Shown one piece after another: positions 10,004-18,767 of a stretch of DNA of 64,000 nt. Numbering within the stretch: the stretch's first letter is position 1; every line of letters begins with the position of its first letter. Source of the DNA: Proteobacteria bacterium UBA6921. GTDB taxonomy: Bacteria; Pseudomonadota; Gammaproteobacteria; SG8-11. The notes beneath the pieces were generated by a model that did no database searches, was not told where the DNA came from, and worked only from the letters and a program-made list of their open reading frames with translations. Where the stretch lies: positions 18,957-82,956 of the forward strand of contig DKAR01000108.1 of the NCBI GenBank assembly GCA_002450895.1, in the 5' to 3' direction. The translations under genes and the position numbers were made by a program.

Positions 10004-12286
10004 ATGGTTCATAGCGTGGGTGATCAGGAAACACAGCGGCCCGACGTGTTGCTGCTGGTGCTGGCGCTGTTTCCCGCGAGCATGTTTTTGGTGCTGCTCT
10101 ACGCGCTCATTACGCAGCCGCTGCCATGGGCGGCGAGCTGGACGTGGGTGCCGTCGCTGGGTATCGACTTGACGCTGTGGGTCGATGGGCTTGCCGCGCA
10201 ATTCTTGCTGTTGATTACCGGCATCGGGACACTCGTGCTGATTTATGCCGCAGGCTATCTTGCCGGCGTCACCGGCCGTGCGCGCGTGGCGTTACTCCTG
10301 TTGCTGTTCATGGCGGCCATGATTGGTGCGGTGATCAGCGACCACCTGATCGTGTTGTTCATGTTTTGGGAACTCACCAGCGTGCTGTCGTTCTTGCTGG
10401 TCGGTTTCAGCCACGAGCAGGAAAACACGCGCAGATCGGCGCAGCAGGCACTGTTGGTGACTGGTTTGGGCGGCCTCGCATTGCTCGCAGGATTTATCCT
10501 GCTGGGTCAAATCGCCGAAACTTATTCGATTCAGGATTTGATCGCACGCGCTGACAGATTCGTTGGCGATGCTCGCTTGTCGGCTGCGCTGCTTCTTATT
10601 TTCGCTGGGGCTTTCACCAAGTCCGCCCAGTTTCCATTTCATTTCTGGCTGCCGAATGCGATGGCGGCTCCGACGCCCGTCAGTGCCTATTTGCATTCGG
10701 CAACCATGGTCAAGCTTGGCATCTACCTGCTGGCACGTCTGGATGCGGCGTTCAGCGACTTGCTCCTTTGGGAAGTGGTTCTGGTGGCCGTCGGCACGTC
10801 CACCGCAGTCGGCGCGGCATTGCAGACGATGCGCGAGCGCGATCTGAAACGCATTCTCGCCTGGTCGACCGTCGCGACACTGGGCACGCTGACAATGCTC
10901 GTCGGTTTGCCGGGACAAGGCGCCGCACTGGCCGTGGCGACGTTGTTCTTCGCGCACGCACTCTACAAGGCGCCGTTGTTTTTCGTGGCCGGCAATCTCG
11001 ATCACGGCGCCGGAACGCGCATCATTGATCAACTCACCGGCATGCGACGCTACATGCCCTGGACTGCGGCCGCCGCACTGTTGGCCGCGATCTCAATGGC
11101 GGGCTTGCCGCTGTCGTTTGGTTTCATCGCCAAGGATGTACTTACGATCGCGAAGGCCGAGTCCGAAGTCTTCAAAGCAGTGAGTTATGCATCGGTGTTT
11201 GTCAGCGGCGTCTCGGTTGCGGCTGCCGCCGTGGCAGCCATTCATGTGTTCTGGGGTCGGGATACGGTGCCGCGCGAAGCGCATCCGCACGAGGGTAGCT
11301 GGCCGATGTTGTTCCCGCCATTGCTGCTGGTAACGTTGGGAGTCCTATTCGGCCTCGCGCCAACACTGGTGGATCCGATATTGGGGGCTGCCGCACGCGC
11401 CATTGCGCCGGGTCTTGATGCCGACGCGGTGCGCAATGCCTACGACGCAACGCCCGTAATCAGTGCCACATTGAGCGCCGTACTGATCGGTGTAGTGATC
11501 TACCGGAACTGGGACCGGATGCACGCGCTGCTCGAGCGCGCCCATTTTCTCGACGTGCTCGGGCCGGAGTCCTGGTACTGGCGCAAGCTTGCATTCCTGC
11601 CAAAACTCGCCGCCTGGCTGACGCGGCGTCTTCAACACGGCCGTTTGCCGGGCTATGTGCTGGTGCTGATTGGCACGTGTTCCGTTGTGCTGTTTGCACT
11701 GGTTGGAGTGACGTGGCCGACATGGCAGGCCGTGGAAGTGTCGGCGCCCGAACTGCCGGTTCTGCTCGCATGCGCGCTCATCGCGGCTGGTGCCCTGGCA
11801 ACGCTGTTCGTGAGAGATCACCTGGTATTGCTGCTGGTGAGCGGTCTTGTGGGTTACGGCAGTGCGGCGCTGTTCTTATTCACCGGCGCTCCTGATCTTG
11901 CGTTCACGCAGTTTGCCGTCGAGACAGTGTTCGTCGTGGTGGCGGCGACGCTGCTCGTCCGGTTGCGGCGTGCGCCAGCGACGGCATCCTCTGCCTTGCG
12001 CGAGCCGGTTCTGCGACCGGTCGCGCTGGTCGTCAGTATCACCTTCGCCGTCGTGCTCACGGCGCTGCTGTTGTTCGTCAGCGCACAACCATTCGACAGC
12101 ACGCTGAGCGAATATTTCGGCGCGCAAAGTGTGCCGGCCGCACACGGACGCAACGTGGTCAATGTCATCATCGTCGACTTTCGCGCACTTGATACGCTGG
12201 GCGAGATCGGCGTGCTGCTGTTTGCACTGCTGGCGGCACTGCCGTTGTTGCGACTGGGTCGCGGCGCGCGTTCGGAGGCCACATGA
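10004..12286 (+). CDS. mrpA: Na+/H+ antiporter subunit MrpA (with MbhD/MbhE-type C-terminus)
   Basis: Large membrane subunit (760 residues) of the multisubunit Mrp antiporter, homologous to the ion-pumping subunits of complex I. The proton-antiporter domain includes FMFWELTSVLSFLLVGF with the conserved Glu and PTPVSAYLHSATMVKLG. The C-terminal third adds a DUF4040/MbhD-like segment (FTGAPDLAFTQFAVET) and an MbhE-like segment (VDFRALDTLGEIGVL), as is usual for MrpA. The start at 10004 is 2 nt after the CaCA stop; an upstream in-frame ATG at 9974 lies inside that gene and was rejected. The end overlaps mrpB by ATGA. Confidence 0.95.
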   Translation: MVHSVGDQETQRPDVLLLVLALFPASMFLVLLYALITQPLPWAASWTWVPSLGIDLTLWVDGLAAQFLLLITGIGTLVLIYAAGYLAGVTGRARVALLLLLFMAAMIGAVISDHLIVLFMFWELTSVLSFLLVGFSHEQENTRRSAQQALLVTGLGGLALLAGFILLGQIAETYSIQDLIARADRFVGDARLSAALLLIFAGAFTKSAQFPFHFWLPNAMAAPTPVSAYLHSATMVKLGIYLLARLDAAFSDLLLWEVVLVAVGTSTAVGAALQTMRERDLKRILAWSTVATLGTLTMLVGLPGQGAALAVATLFFAHALYKAPLFFVAGNLDHGAGTRIIDQLTGMRRYMPWTAAAALLAAISMAGLPLSFGFIAKDVLTIAKAESEVFKAVSYASVFVSGVSVAAAAVAAIHVFWGRDTVPREAHPHEGSWPMLFPPLLLVTLGVLFGLAPTLVDPILGAAARAIAPGLDADAVRNAYDATPVISATLSAVLIGVVIYRNWDRMHALLERAHFLDVLGPESWYWRKLAFLPKLAAWLTRRLQHGRLPGYVLVLIGTCSVVLFALVGVTWPTWQAVEVSAPELPVLLACALIAAGALATLFVRDHLVLLLVSGLVGYGSAALFLFTGAPDLAFTQFAVETVFVVVAATLLVRLRRAPATASSALREPVLRPVALVVSITFAVVLTALLLFVSAQPFDSTLSEYFGAQSVPAAHGRNVVNVIIVDFRALDTLGEIGVLLFALLAALPLLRLGRGARSEAT

Positions 12287-12714
12287 CTTCGCGACCGCTG
12301 CTGGCCGAAGTGTTCGTGCGCGGCTTGTACATCGTACTGCTAGTCGCATCAATTTGGGTCTTGCTGCGGGGTCACAACGCGCCCGGTGGAGGTTTCATCG
12401 GCGGCCTGCTGGCGGTGGCCGCGAGCGCCGCGTATGCGCTGACCTTTAACGCGACAAGTGCGCTGCAACGCCTGCCGTTGCGGCCCGCGGCGCTCGCGGC
12501 AATCGGTGTGCTGTTGTCGGCGGCCAGCGGTGTTCCAGCATTGTGGTCCGATTTGCCGTTTCTGACGCACTTGTGGGTTGAGTTACCGCTAGGGATCGCA
12601 GACCTTCCTCTGTCGACCGTGATGGTGTTCGACTTCGGTGTTTATTTGTGCGTGTGGGGCGCATTGGGTGGATATTGCCTTGGCTTGCTGCGCGCACTCG
12701 AGGAAGCGCCATGA
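12283..12714 (+). CDS. mrpB: Na+/H+ antiporter subunit MrpB
   Basis: Membrane subunit of 143 residues with four hydrophobic helices. The MnhB signature RGHNAPGGGFIGGLL is present near residues 30-44. It is needed for assembly and function of the Mrp complex together with MrpA. It is separate from MrpA here; in some alphaproteobacteria the two are fused. Both ends are 4-nt overlaps (ATGA) with mrpA and mrpC. Confidence 0.94.
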   Translation: MTSRPLLAEVFVRGLYIVLLVASIWVLLRGHNAPGGGFIGGLLAVAASAAYALTFNATSALQRLPLRPAALAAIGVLLSAASGVPALWSDLPFLTHLWVELPLGIADLPLSTVMVFDFGVYLCVWGALGGYCLGLLRALEEAP

Positions 12715-13097
12715 TCTGGGTCGTGGCGATCGCGTTCGGAACCGTCATCGCCGCCGGCACCTATCTGGCGCTATCGCGCGACGCGCTGCGCTGTGTGATT
12801 GGCGTGGCAATGCTCGGTAGTGGCGTCAACCTGCTCGTGTTTGCGTCCGGGCGCTTGCAATCCCACATACCGGCGATTGTTCCAGCGACGCAAACGCAAC
12901 TCACGCTGGCTGCCAACCCGTTGCCGCAGGCCCTGGTGCTCACCGCGATCGTCATCAGCTTTGCGTTGCTGTGTTTCTCATTGGTGCTCGCGGCGCGCAT
13001 CGTACTGGAGCGTGGCGATGCGGATTTGGAAGAGTTGCGTTTCGCCGAGCCGCACGCGCCCGAGGGCTACAAACCGAGCGTTGAGGAGTCGCAATGA
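12711..13097 (+). CDS. mrpC: Na+/H+ antiporter subunit MrpC
   Basis: Small membrane subunit of 128 residues related to NuoK. It has three hydrophobic helices, with GVAMLGSGVNLLVF in the second and PLPQALVLTAIVISFA in the third, both typical of MnhC/NuoK. The ATG at 12711 overlaps the mrpB stop, which fixes the start; an in-frame upstream ATG at 12648 lies within mrpB and was rejected. The 3' end overlaps mrpD by 4 nt. Confidence 0.94.
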   Translation: MIWVVAIAFGTVIAAGTYLALSRDALRCVIGVAMLGSGVNLLVFASGRLQSHIPAIVPATQTQLTLAANPLPQALVLTAIVISFALLCFSLVLAARIVLERGDADLEELRFAEPHAPEGYKPSVEESQ

Positions 13098-14551
13098 TGT
13101 GGCCACTTGCGCCCATGCTTGTGCCATTGGCGACCGCGCTACTGTGTGTGCTGACGCAGTCCACGCCACGCCGGCAGCAGATGATCAGTGTGGTTGGTGC
13201 GACCGTGCTGCTGATAACTTCAACGCTACTGTTTTTGGAGGTTCAGCAGGTTGGCGCGCTGCGCGTGGTGCTGGGCCACTGGCCGCTGCCGTTCGGCATC
13301 GAGTTTGTGGCAGATGTTCTTGGCACCGCGCTGGCACTGGTTGCAGCGCTCATGCTGAACGTGACCGTGCTGTGGCAATGGAGCGACGCCGATGCCGCGC
13401 CGTCGTCGCCGACACTGCACCCACTGCTGCACGGTCTCGTCGCCGGCGTGTGCGGCGCATTCATGACCGCAGATTTGTTCAACCTCTACGTCTGGTTTGA
13501 AGTGGCGTTGATGTGCGCGCTGGGGTTGCTGGCGCACGGTGGGGGATTGCACCAGCTGGACGCCGCGTTGAAGTATTTCGTGCTCAACGTGATCGGAACA
13601 ATGCTGTTTCTCGTGGCCGTTGCTTTGATCTACGCGGCAACGGGACACCTGAATTTTTCCGCATTGGGCGACGCGATGGCGCGCCTCGACGCGGCGGTAG
13701 CGCTGCCGCTGTATGGTCTGTTGCTGTTCGCCCTGCTCGCCAAAGCCGCGGCATTTCCGTTGTATGCGTGGTTGCCGGCTTCGTACCACACACTGCCGCC
13801 ACCGGTGTTGGCGCTGTTTTCCGCATTGCTTGCGAAAGTCGGAATCTACGCCATCCTGCGTTTGTTCGGAAACGTCTTCACGCCGGCCCCGGCGCTGCTC
13901 TACGACGCTTTGGGCTGGATCGCCGTGCTGTCGATGATTGCCGGTGTGCTCGGTGCGGCATACCACTGGGACATGCGCCGCATCCTGGCGTTTCACAGCA
14001 TCAGCCAGATCGGTTACATCCTGCTTGCGATCGCAATGGCGTCGCGGACCGGCGACACGGCGGCAATATTTTTCACGCTGCACCACAGCCTCGTGAAAGC
14101 CAGCCTGATCCTGGTGGCGGCGTTGGTGTTTCGCTATACCGGCCACTATGACTTGCGACGTTGCGGCGGTTTGTATGCGAGCCGACCCTGGCTGGGTGTT
14201 GCGTTCCTGTTGCTCGCGTTGTCGTTGGTGGGCATCCCACCTTTCAGCGGATTTTGGGGGAAATATCTGATCGTGCGAGAGGCGCTTTCGCAAGGTGCAT
14301 ACTTGTGGACGGCGTGCGCGCTGCTGGTGAGCGTCGTCACCTTGTATTCGATGATGAAGATCTGGTTAGAGGCATTCTGGAAGCCGCATCCGGATCCGGC
14401 GTGGCGTGCGCCGGAACATGTGCGCCTTGCGCCCGCCTGGGTCGGCGTAAGTGGTCTCGCGCTGGTGGTGTTATCCATCGGTGTCGCGCCCGAAGCGCTG
14501 ATCGGTTTCGCCGACGCCGCGGCGGGTGCGTTGCGGGGTGATGTGCCGTGA
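13094..14551 (+). CDS. mrpD: Na+/H+ antiporter subunit MrpD
   Basis: Second large antiporter-like subunit, 485 residues and about fourteen hydrophobic segments, homologous to NuoM/NuoN. The conserved Glu sits in LYVWFEVALMCALG. Lys-containing helices follow (LLAKAAAFPLYAWLP; LHHSLVKASLIL). Together with MrpA it forms the proton/sodium path. It starts at ATG 13094 in a 4-nt overlap with mrpC and ends in a 4-nt overlap with mrpE. Confidence 0.95.
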   Translation: MMWPLAPMLVPLATALLCVLTQSTPRRQQMISVVGATVLLITSTLLFLEVQQVGALRVVLGHWPLPFGIEFVADVLGTALALVAALMLNVTVLWQWSDADAAPSSPTLHPLLHGLVAGVCGAFMTADLFNLYVWFEVALMCALGLLAHGGGLHQLDAALKYFVLNVIGTMLFLVAVALIYAATGHLNFSALGDAMARLDAAVALPLYGLLLFALLAKAAAFPLYAWLPASYHTLPPPVLALFSALLAKVGIYAILRLFGNVFTPAPALLYDALGWIAVLSMIAGVLGAAYHWDMRRILAFHSISQIGYILLAIAMASRTGDTAAIFFTLHHSLVKASLILVAALVFRYTGHYDLRRCGGLYASRPWLGVAFLLLALSLVGIPPFSGFWGKYLIVREALSQGAYLWTACALLVSVVTLYSMMKIWLEAFWKPHPDPAWRAPEHVRLAPAWVGVSGLALVVLSIGVAPEALIGFADAAAGALRGDVP

Positions 14552-14886
14552 GCACTTCAGCAGGAGTGGTGATTCGGTTGTTATGGCGTTTCGTCTTACA
14601 GTGCATCGTCTCCGGCATTGCGACGGCACGCATCGTCCTGAGTCGTGTGCCGCCGACTGCTGGTGTCGCGCGCATGACCTTCGGGCCAATGAGCGACGCT
14701 GGCGCCGCCGTGCTCGGCGCGATGGTGACGCTGACGCCCGGGAGCACCGTGATCGACATCGATCCGCGCAGGCGCGAAATGTTGTTGCACCTTCTTGATA
14801 TCACGACGGCAGAGGTCGCGATTGCGGCGATTCGCCGCGATTTCGAAGCAGACATCGCGCGCCTCTTTCCGGAGCGGCCGCCATGA
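14548..14886 (+). CDS. mrpE: Na+/H+ antiporter subunit MrpE
   Basis: Subunit of 112 residues, at the short end for MnhE proteins (about 150-165). It keeps the recognisable core: an N-terminal membrane segment, then LTPGSTVIDID and MLLHLLDI. It starts with GTG inside the GTGA overlap with mrpD and ends in an ATGA overlap with mrpF. The first transmembrane helix of longer homologues seems missing, so it may be a compact form. Confidence 0.88.
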   Translation: MSTSAGVVIRLLWRFVLQCIVSGIATARIVLSRVPPTAGVARMTFGPMSDAGAAVLGAMVTLTPGSTVIDIDPRRREMLLHLLDITTAEVAIAAIRRDFEADIARLFPERPP

Positions 14887-15161
14887 TCGAGACATTGACT
14901 GGCGTGGTGTTCCTAAGCGTTGCACTTGCCGTGCTGCGGTTCATCCGCGGCCCGACCGATGCGGACCGTATCATTGCACTCGATATCCTGTTTGCCGCGG
15001 CGGTGGCCTTGTGTGCGTTGGCTGCGCTTTACACGCAGCGCATGTTGTTTCTTGAGGTGGCAATCGGCGTTGCACTGATCGGGTTTGTCTCTACTCTGGC
15101 GTGGGCTCGCCTCGTGGAATTGCGTCGCGGCGCAGATGCGCCGCAGGAGCGTCGGGAATGA
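14883..15161 (+). CDS. mrpF: Na+/H+ antiporter subunit MrpF
   Basis: Small subunit of 92 residues with three hydrophobic helices. It has the MnhF signature RFIRGPTDADRIIALDIL (about 20-37). In other Mrp systems MrpF has been tied to Na+ and bile salt efflux. It overlaps mrpE and mrpG by 4 nt each. Confidence 0.93.
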   Translation: MIETLTGVVFLSVALAVLRFIRGPTDADRIIALDILFAAAVALCALAALYTQRMLFLEVAIGVALIGFVSTLAWARLVELRRGADAPQERRE

Positions 15162-15487
15162 ACACGGCGGGAATACTGATGGTCGCAATCGGCGCGGCAA
15201 TTCTGTTGGTCGCCAGTCTCGGGTTGTTTCGGCTGCGCGACCCGCTGTCGCGGCAGCATGCGGCCACCAAGGCAGGTTCGCTGGGCATCGTTATCGTGGT
15301 GTTGGGCGCCGCCGTCAGCGCCGGCGAAGCCGGCTGGTGGATTCGCGCCGGCGTGATCACCGTAATTGTCTGGGCGACCTTGCCGGTCGCGTCCCATGTC
15401 CTCGCACGTGCCGCGTACCGCCAGGCAAAACATGGCGACTTGGGCGATCCCAGTGGCCGACGTGCCGACCTCCCGTCTGATCACTGA
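15158..15487 (+). CDS. mrpG: Na+/H+ antiporter subunit MrpG
   Basis: Last subunit of the Mrp complex, 109 residues with three hydrophobic helices. The MnhG signature GLFRLRDPLSRQHAATKAGS is clear near residues 22-41. The ATG at 15158 lies in a 4-nt overlap with mrpF, which fixes the start; an upstream in-frame ATG at 15101 lies inside mrpF. The C-terminal tail is hydrophilic. It ends the operon; the LysR gene follows after 81 nt. Confidence 0.93.
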   Translation: MNTAGILMVAIGAAILLVASLGLFRLRDPLSRQHAATKAGSLGIVIVVLGAAVSAGEAGWWIRAGVITVIVWATLPVASHVLARAAYRQAKHGDLGDPSGRRADLPSDH

Positions 15488-15568
15488 CAGTAACGAGTTG
15501 CCGATCGTGTTACATGTTGGACGGCAGTTGCGAATAAACTTGTCACAAGCACTCGTGCACCAACACCT

Positions 15569-16549
15569 ATGTACAAACTTGCTCGTCACGCGACATTGAG
15601 ACAACTCCAGGTCTTCGAGGCCATTGGTCGACTAAAAAGCTTTACGCGCACGGCGGAGCAACTGTTCCTGACGCAATCAACCGTTTCGACGCAGATCAAG
15701 AATCTGACCGAGATCGTCGGTGTGCCGCTGGTCGAGTACGTGGGCAAGCAAGTGCGACTGACGGAAGCAGGCCGCCATCTGTACGCGGCGTGTCAGGATG
15801 TGTTTCGCGCGCTGGACAACGTGGACGTGGCCGTCGCAAATTTGCGCGGCCTGACGCTCGGAACGCTCAGCGTTTCGGCAATTACTACCGCCAAGTATTT
15901 CGTGCCGGAAGTTTTGGGGAGGTTCTCGCAGTCGCACCCGGGTATCGACATCTCGTTGCATATTCTAAATCGCGAACACGTGTTGCAACGCTTGGCAAAC
16001 AACGAGGACGACCTGTACATCCTGGGGCACGACCCTCCCGCCGAATCTGAAATTGAATCCGAGGCATTTGCACCGAACCCGCTGTACGTGATGGCGAGCC
16101 GCGATAATGCGTTGGCGAAAAACGGAAAACAGTTGACGTTGAAGGAACTCGCCGCACAACCGCTGATCATGCGCGAACCAGGCTCCGGAATTCGCGCTGC
16201 AGTCGAGCGACTGTTCGCCGCGGAAGGACTACAGCCAAAGGTTCGTATCGTCCTCAGCAGCAACGAAGCGATAAAGCACGCACTGATCGGCCAATTGGGA
16301 ATATCCGTGCTGTCACTGCACACCATTTTGCTCGAGGGTGCCGAGGGGCCGATCGCCGTGCTGGACGTAGAAAAGTTTCCCTTGCAGCGCAAATGGCATG
16401 TGGTGCGCCCCAAAGGCAAAGAACCTTCCATCGTCGCGCAGGCGTTTCTGGAATTTCTGCGCGAGGAGGGCAGACGCCTCACGAAAGCGCTGGGCGAGCT
16501 GATCGAAACTCTTCCGCAAAGTCGTGGGAAGAAGCGGGCAAGGCGCTAG
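15569..16549 (+). CDS. LysR-family transcriptional regulator (CbbR-like)
   Basis: DNA-binding regulator of 326 residues. The winged helix-turn-helix spans about residues 6-65, with SFTRTAEQLFLTQSTVSTQI as the recognition unit, followed by the LysR substrate-binding domain (about 95-300). The sequence resembles CbbR/YeiE-type LysR proteins, but no carbon-fixation genes are near, so the symbol is withheld. The basic C-terminal tail SRGKKRARR is unusual. LysR genes often regulate a neighbour; candidates are the mrp operon upstream or the DUF2892 gene downstream, both on the same strand, which is not the typical divergent arrangement. Confidence 0.88.
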   Translation: MYKLARHATLRQLQVFEAIGRLKSFTRTAEQLFLTQSTVSTQIKNLTEIVGVPLVEYVGKQVRLTEAGRHLYAACQDVFRALDNVDVAVANLRGLTLGTLSVSAITTAKYFVPEVLGRFSQSHPGIDISLHILNREHVLQRLANNEDDLYILGHDPPAESEIESEAFAPNPLYVMASRDNALAKNGKQLTLKELAAQPLIMREPGSGIRAAVERLFAAEGLQPKVRIVLSSNEAIKHALIGQLGISVLSLHTILLEGAEGPIAVLDVEKFPLQRKWHVVRPKGKEPSIVAQAFLEFLREEGRRLTKALGELIETLPQSRGKKRARR

Positions 16550-16568
16550 CCGCCGTGCCTGATCATGT

Positions 16569-16584
16569 ATTGAGTTTTCTCAAT
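16569..16584. promoter_or_regulatory. Palindrome upstream of the DUF2892 gene
   Basis: ATTGAG-TTTT-CTCAAT is a perfect 6-bp inverted repeat around a TTTT spacer in the AT-rich 139-nt gap between the LysR gene and the DUF2892 gene, 105 nt before the latter's start. It could be an operator or a small hairpin. No regulator can be assigned. Confidence 0.25.
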
Positions 16585-16688
16585 GATTGCGTTCGACACA
16601 ATCAATTGGAATCAATATACGTCGGGTCCTACGATGGATCTCAACGAAGCGGAATTTCCCACGCTTCGATTGACCGGAGGAAACGACA

Positions 16689-17180
16689 ATGAAACGTACC
16701 CAATACAGCACTCCCCAACCTGCTCAGGAAGCATTGACCTCGATGGAGCGAGCTGCCCGCATCGTGATCGGCATCGCACTGATGAGTAGCGTTTTCGTCG
16801 CCGAGGGGGCGCTGAACTGGGCCGTCGTATTGCCCCTGGTTGCCGTCTACCCTCTGTTGACCGGCGTGATGGGTCAGGAGCCGCTGCGCAACTTCTTTGA
16901 TCATGGCTCGATCGCCTATCGCGGTGCGCAATTCGCGATCGGCGGCGCGTTGGTCGGAAGTGTGTTCGCGATCGGACAGTTTTCCGCAGTGCCGCTCGGC
17001 GAATTCATGATTCTCCCGCTGGTCGGCATCTACTACGTACTCGCAGGAATCATCGGCCGGGCGCCGCTGGCGACATTCGAAGAGGCAATGCACGAAGACA
17101 CTGGACGTTCCGCCATCCCGGCTGTCGCGACCTCGAGAATCACGAGTCACACTCGCGAGGGTTATCCCCGCGCTGCGTAG
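16689..17180 (+). CDS. Membrane protein with two DUF2892 (YgaP-like) repeats
   Basis: Small inner-membrane protein of 163 residues built from two similar hydrophobic hairpins. Repeat one is about residues 20-70 (IVIGIALM ... VYPLLTGVMGQEPLR) and repeat two about 75-130 (FAIGGALVG ... IYYVLAGIIGRAPL). Each matches the DUF2892 pattern of two short transmembrane helices. The start is well supported by GGAGG at 16677-16681. Function is unknown; family members occur alone or fused to rhodanese domains. It is followed by a strong hairpin shared with convergent pyrE. Confidence 0.82.
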   Translation: MKRTQYSTPQPAQEALTSMERAARIVIGIALMSSVFVAEGALNWAVVLPLVAVYPLLTGVMGQEPLRNFFDHGSIAYRGAQFAIGGALVGSVFAIGQFSAVPLGEFMILPLVGIYYVLAGIIGRAPLATFEEAMHEDTGRSAIPAVATSRITSHTREGYPRAA

Positions 17181-17203
17181 ACTCGGCGCATCACCAAAAC
17201 AAA

Positions 17204-17233
17204 ACTGGCGGGCAGCGGAGGCTGCCCGCCAGT
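17204..17233 (-). terminator. Intrinsic terminator of pyrE
   Basis: ACTGGCGGGCAGC (17204-17216) and GCTGCCCGCCAGT (17221-17233) form a perfect 13-bp GC-rich stem with a 4-nt loop. On the minus strand the stem is followed by TTTTGTTTTGG, so it works as an intrinsic terminator for pyrE. It may also stop the DUF2892 transcript from the other side, although the plus-strand tail is weaker. Confidence 0.85.
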
Positions 17234-17247
17234 CGTTTGCAGAGGGC

Positions 17248-17892
17248 TTACGCGGTTCCGTACTGCGCGCGATAGGCCTTGATACGTTCCAAAGCCGCAG
17301 CTTGGCCGGATTGCTGCGCGAGGTATTCCACCAGCTGTTCCAGCGCGATGATGCTGCCCACCTTGATGTTCAGTGACTGCTCGACTTCCTGAATGGCACT
17401 TAACGCGCCCTGGCCGCGCTCCTGCCGGTTCAGTGCAATCATTACGCCGCTGAGTTTGGCACCGGCATTCTCGATCAGTTGTACGGACTCGCGGACGGAT
17501 GTTCCCGCGGAAATGACATCGTCGATCAACAACACGCGGCCTTTGAGCGCGGCCCCGACAATCGTGCCGCCTTCGCCGTGGTCCTTTGCCTCCTTGCGAT
17601 TAAACGCGTAGGGAACATCGCGACCGTGGTGGTCGGCGAGCGCAATGCTTACGGCGGACACCAGCGGAATTCCCTTGTACGCGGGGCCGAACAACATATC
17701 GAATGCGATGCCGGAATTGACGATTGCGTGTGCGTAGGCGCGCCCGAGCTGCGACAGTGCGGCGCCGGTATTGAACAGCCCACTGTTGAAGAAGTATGGG
17801 CTTTTGCGGCCCGATTTGAGCGTAAATTCGCCAAATTGCAGCACACCGACCCGCAGGGCAAATTCGATAAACTGTCGCTGGTAGTCGTGCAT
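17248..17892 (-). CDS. pyrE: Orotate phosphoribosyltransferase (PyrE)
   Basis: Cytosolic enzyme of 214 residues (E. coli PyrE has 213) that joins orotate and PRPP to give orotidine 5'-phosphate, the fifth step of UMP synthesis. Key features are [16 protein letters not shown] (23-38), the flexible loop with [13 protein letters not shown] (97-109), and the PRPP-binding motif [12 protein letters not shown] (121-132). The start at 17892 ([11 protein letters not shown]) matches family N-termini; the open frame extends 98 codons upstream but only across the divergent gene. It is divergent from the exonuclease III gene by 69 nt, the same arrangement as pyrE-crc in Pseudomonas. Confidence 0.96.
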   Translation of the reverse strand: MHDYQRQFIEFALRVGVLQFGEFTLKSGRKSPYFFNSGLFNTGAALSQLGRAYAHAIVNSGIAFDMLFGPAYKGIPLVSAVSIALADHHGRDVPYAFNRKEAKDHGEGGTIVGAALKGRVLLIDDVISAGTSVRESVQLIENAGAKLSGVMIALNRQERGQGALSAIQEVEQSLNIKVGSIIALEQLVEYLAQQSGQAAALERIKAYRAQYGTA

Positions 17893-17961
17893 GTGGCGAT
17901 CTCGCGCATTGGTTAGAATGGCGCGCATTGTACTGACAGGAAGGTGGGTAACGGTAGCCAA

Positions 17962-18735
17962 ATGAAAGTAATCAGCGCGAACGTGAACGGGATTCGCTCC
18001 GCGGCGAAAAAAGGGTTTTTCGAGTGGCTGGCCAGCCAGAATGCCGACGTCGTATGTATTCAGGAGACCAAGGCGCAGGCGGATCAACTGACCTCCGCCG
18101 AATTTTTCCCCGAAGGGTTTCATTGCCAGTACTTTGATGCCCAGAAAAAAGGGTACAGCGGCGTGGCCATATACTGCCGGAAACAACCCGACGACGTGGT
18201 GACCGGGTTGGGATGGGATCGGGCTGACAATGAAGGGCGTTACATTCAGGCCAATTTCGGCGCGCTGAGCGTCGCTTCGTTCTATCTGCCGTCCGGATCT
18301 TCAAGCCCGGAGCGGCACGAGGACAAACTGCGCTTTATGGACAAGATGAAGGATGAGCTCAAGCGCATGCGCGGGCAGCAGCGCGACTACATTATCTGTG
18401 GCGACTGGAACACCGTGCACAGGGAGATCGACATACGCAATTTCAAAAGCAATCAGAAAAATTCCGGCTGCACGCCGCCAGAGCGCGAATGGATCGATGA
18501 CCTGTTTGAAAACATCGGTTGGGTTGATGCGTTTCGCGTCGTCGATGACCGTGCCGAGCAATACACCTGGTGGAGCAACCGTGGGGAAGCCTGGGCAAAG
18601 AATGTGGGATGGAGAATTGATTACCAAATCATTACGCCGGGACTGCGGGACGCGGTTCGTTCCGCCAGCATCTACAAGGACCAGCGCTTTTCCGACCATG
18701 CGCCCCTGATTATCGATTATGAACTCGGCGATTGA
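17962..18735 (+). CDS. Exonuclease III-family AP endonuclease at the crc locus
   Basis: Protein of 257 residues in the exonuclease III/endonuclease-exonuclease-phosphatase fold. Catalytic residues are intact: Glu35 in QETK, Asp and Asn in GDWN (147-150), and Asp-His in SDHAP (244-248). It should cut abasic sites and trim 3' ends in base excision repair. Position and overall sequence resemble Crc, the catabolite repression protein next to pyrE in Pseudomonas, which has lost these residues. Crc co-regulation with Hfq is therefore not inferred. ATG 17962 is preferred because KVISANVNG is the family N-terminus; GTG 17944 is an alternative. xthA or exoA would be the usual symbol. Confidence 0.92.
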   Translation: MKVISANVNGIRSAAKKGFFEWLASQNADVVCIQETKAQADQLTSAEFFPEGFHCQYFDAQKKGYSGVAIYCRKQPDDVVTGLGWDRADNEGRYIQANFGALSVASFYLPSGSSSPERHEDKLRFMDKMKDELKRMRGQQRDYIICGDWNTVHREIDIRNFKSNQKNSGCTPPEREWIDDLFENIGWVDAFRVVDDRAEQYTWWSNRGEAWAKNVGWRIDYQIITPGLRDAVRSASIYKDQRFSDHAPLIIDYELGD

Positions 18736-18767
18736 CATAAAAACATCCGCAGGACGAGTCGGCTCCA

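Noticed and set aside
13226..14293. 355-codon Gln/Arg-rich minus-strand frame
   Set aside because: It is antisense to mrpD, whose transmembrane pattern and conserved Glu are clear.
17893..18186. 98-codon N-terminal extension of pyrE
   Set aside because: It runs across the divergent exonuclease III gene, while the internal Met at 17892 gives the family-typical length and N-terminus.
17962..18735. Naming the exonuclease III homologue Crc
   Set aside because: The synteny fits, but catalytic Glu, Asp/Asn and His residues lost in Crc are present. A repressor role is not supported by the sequence.
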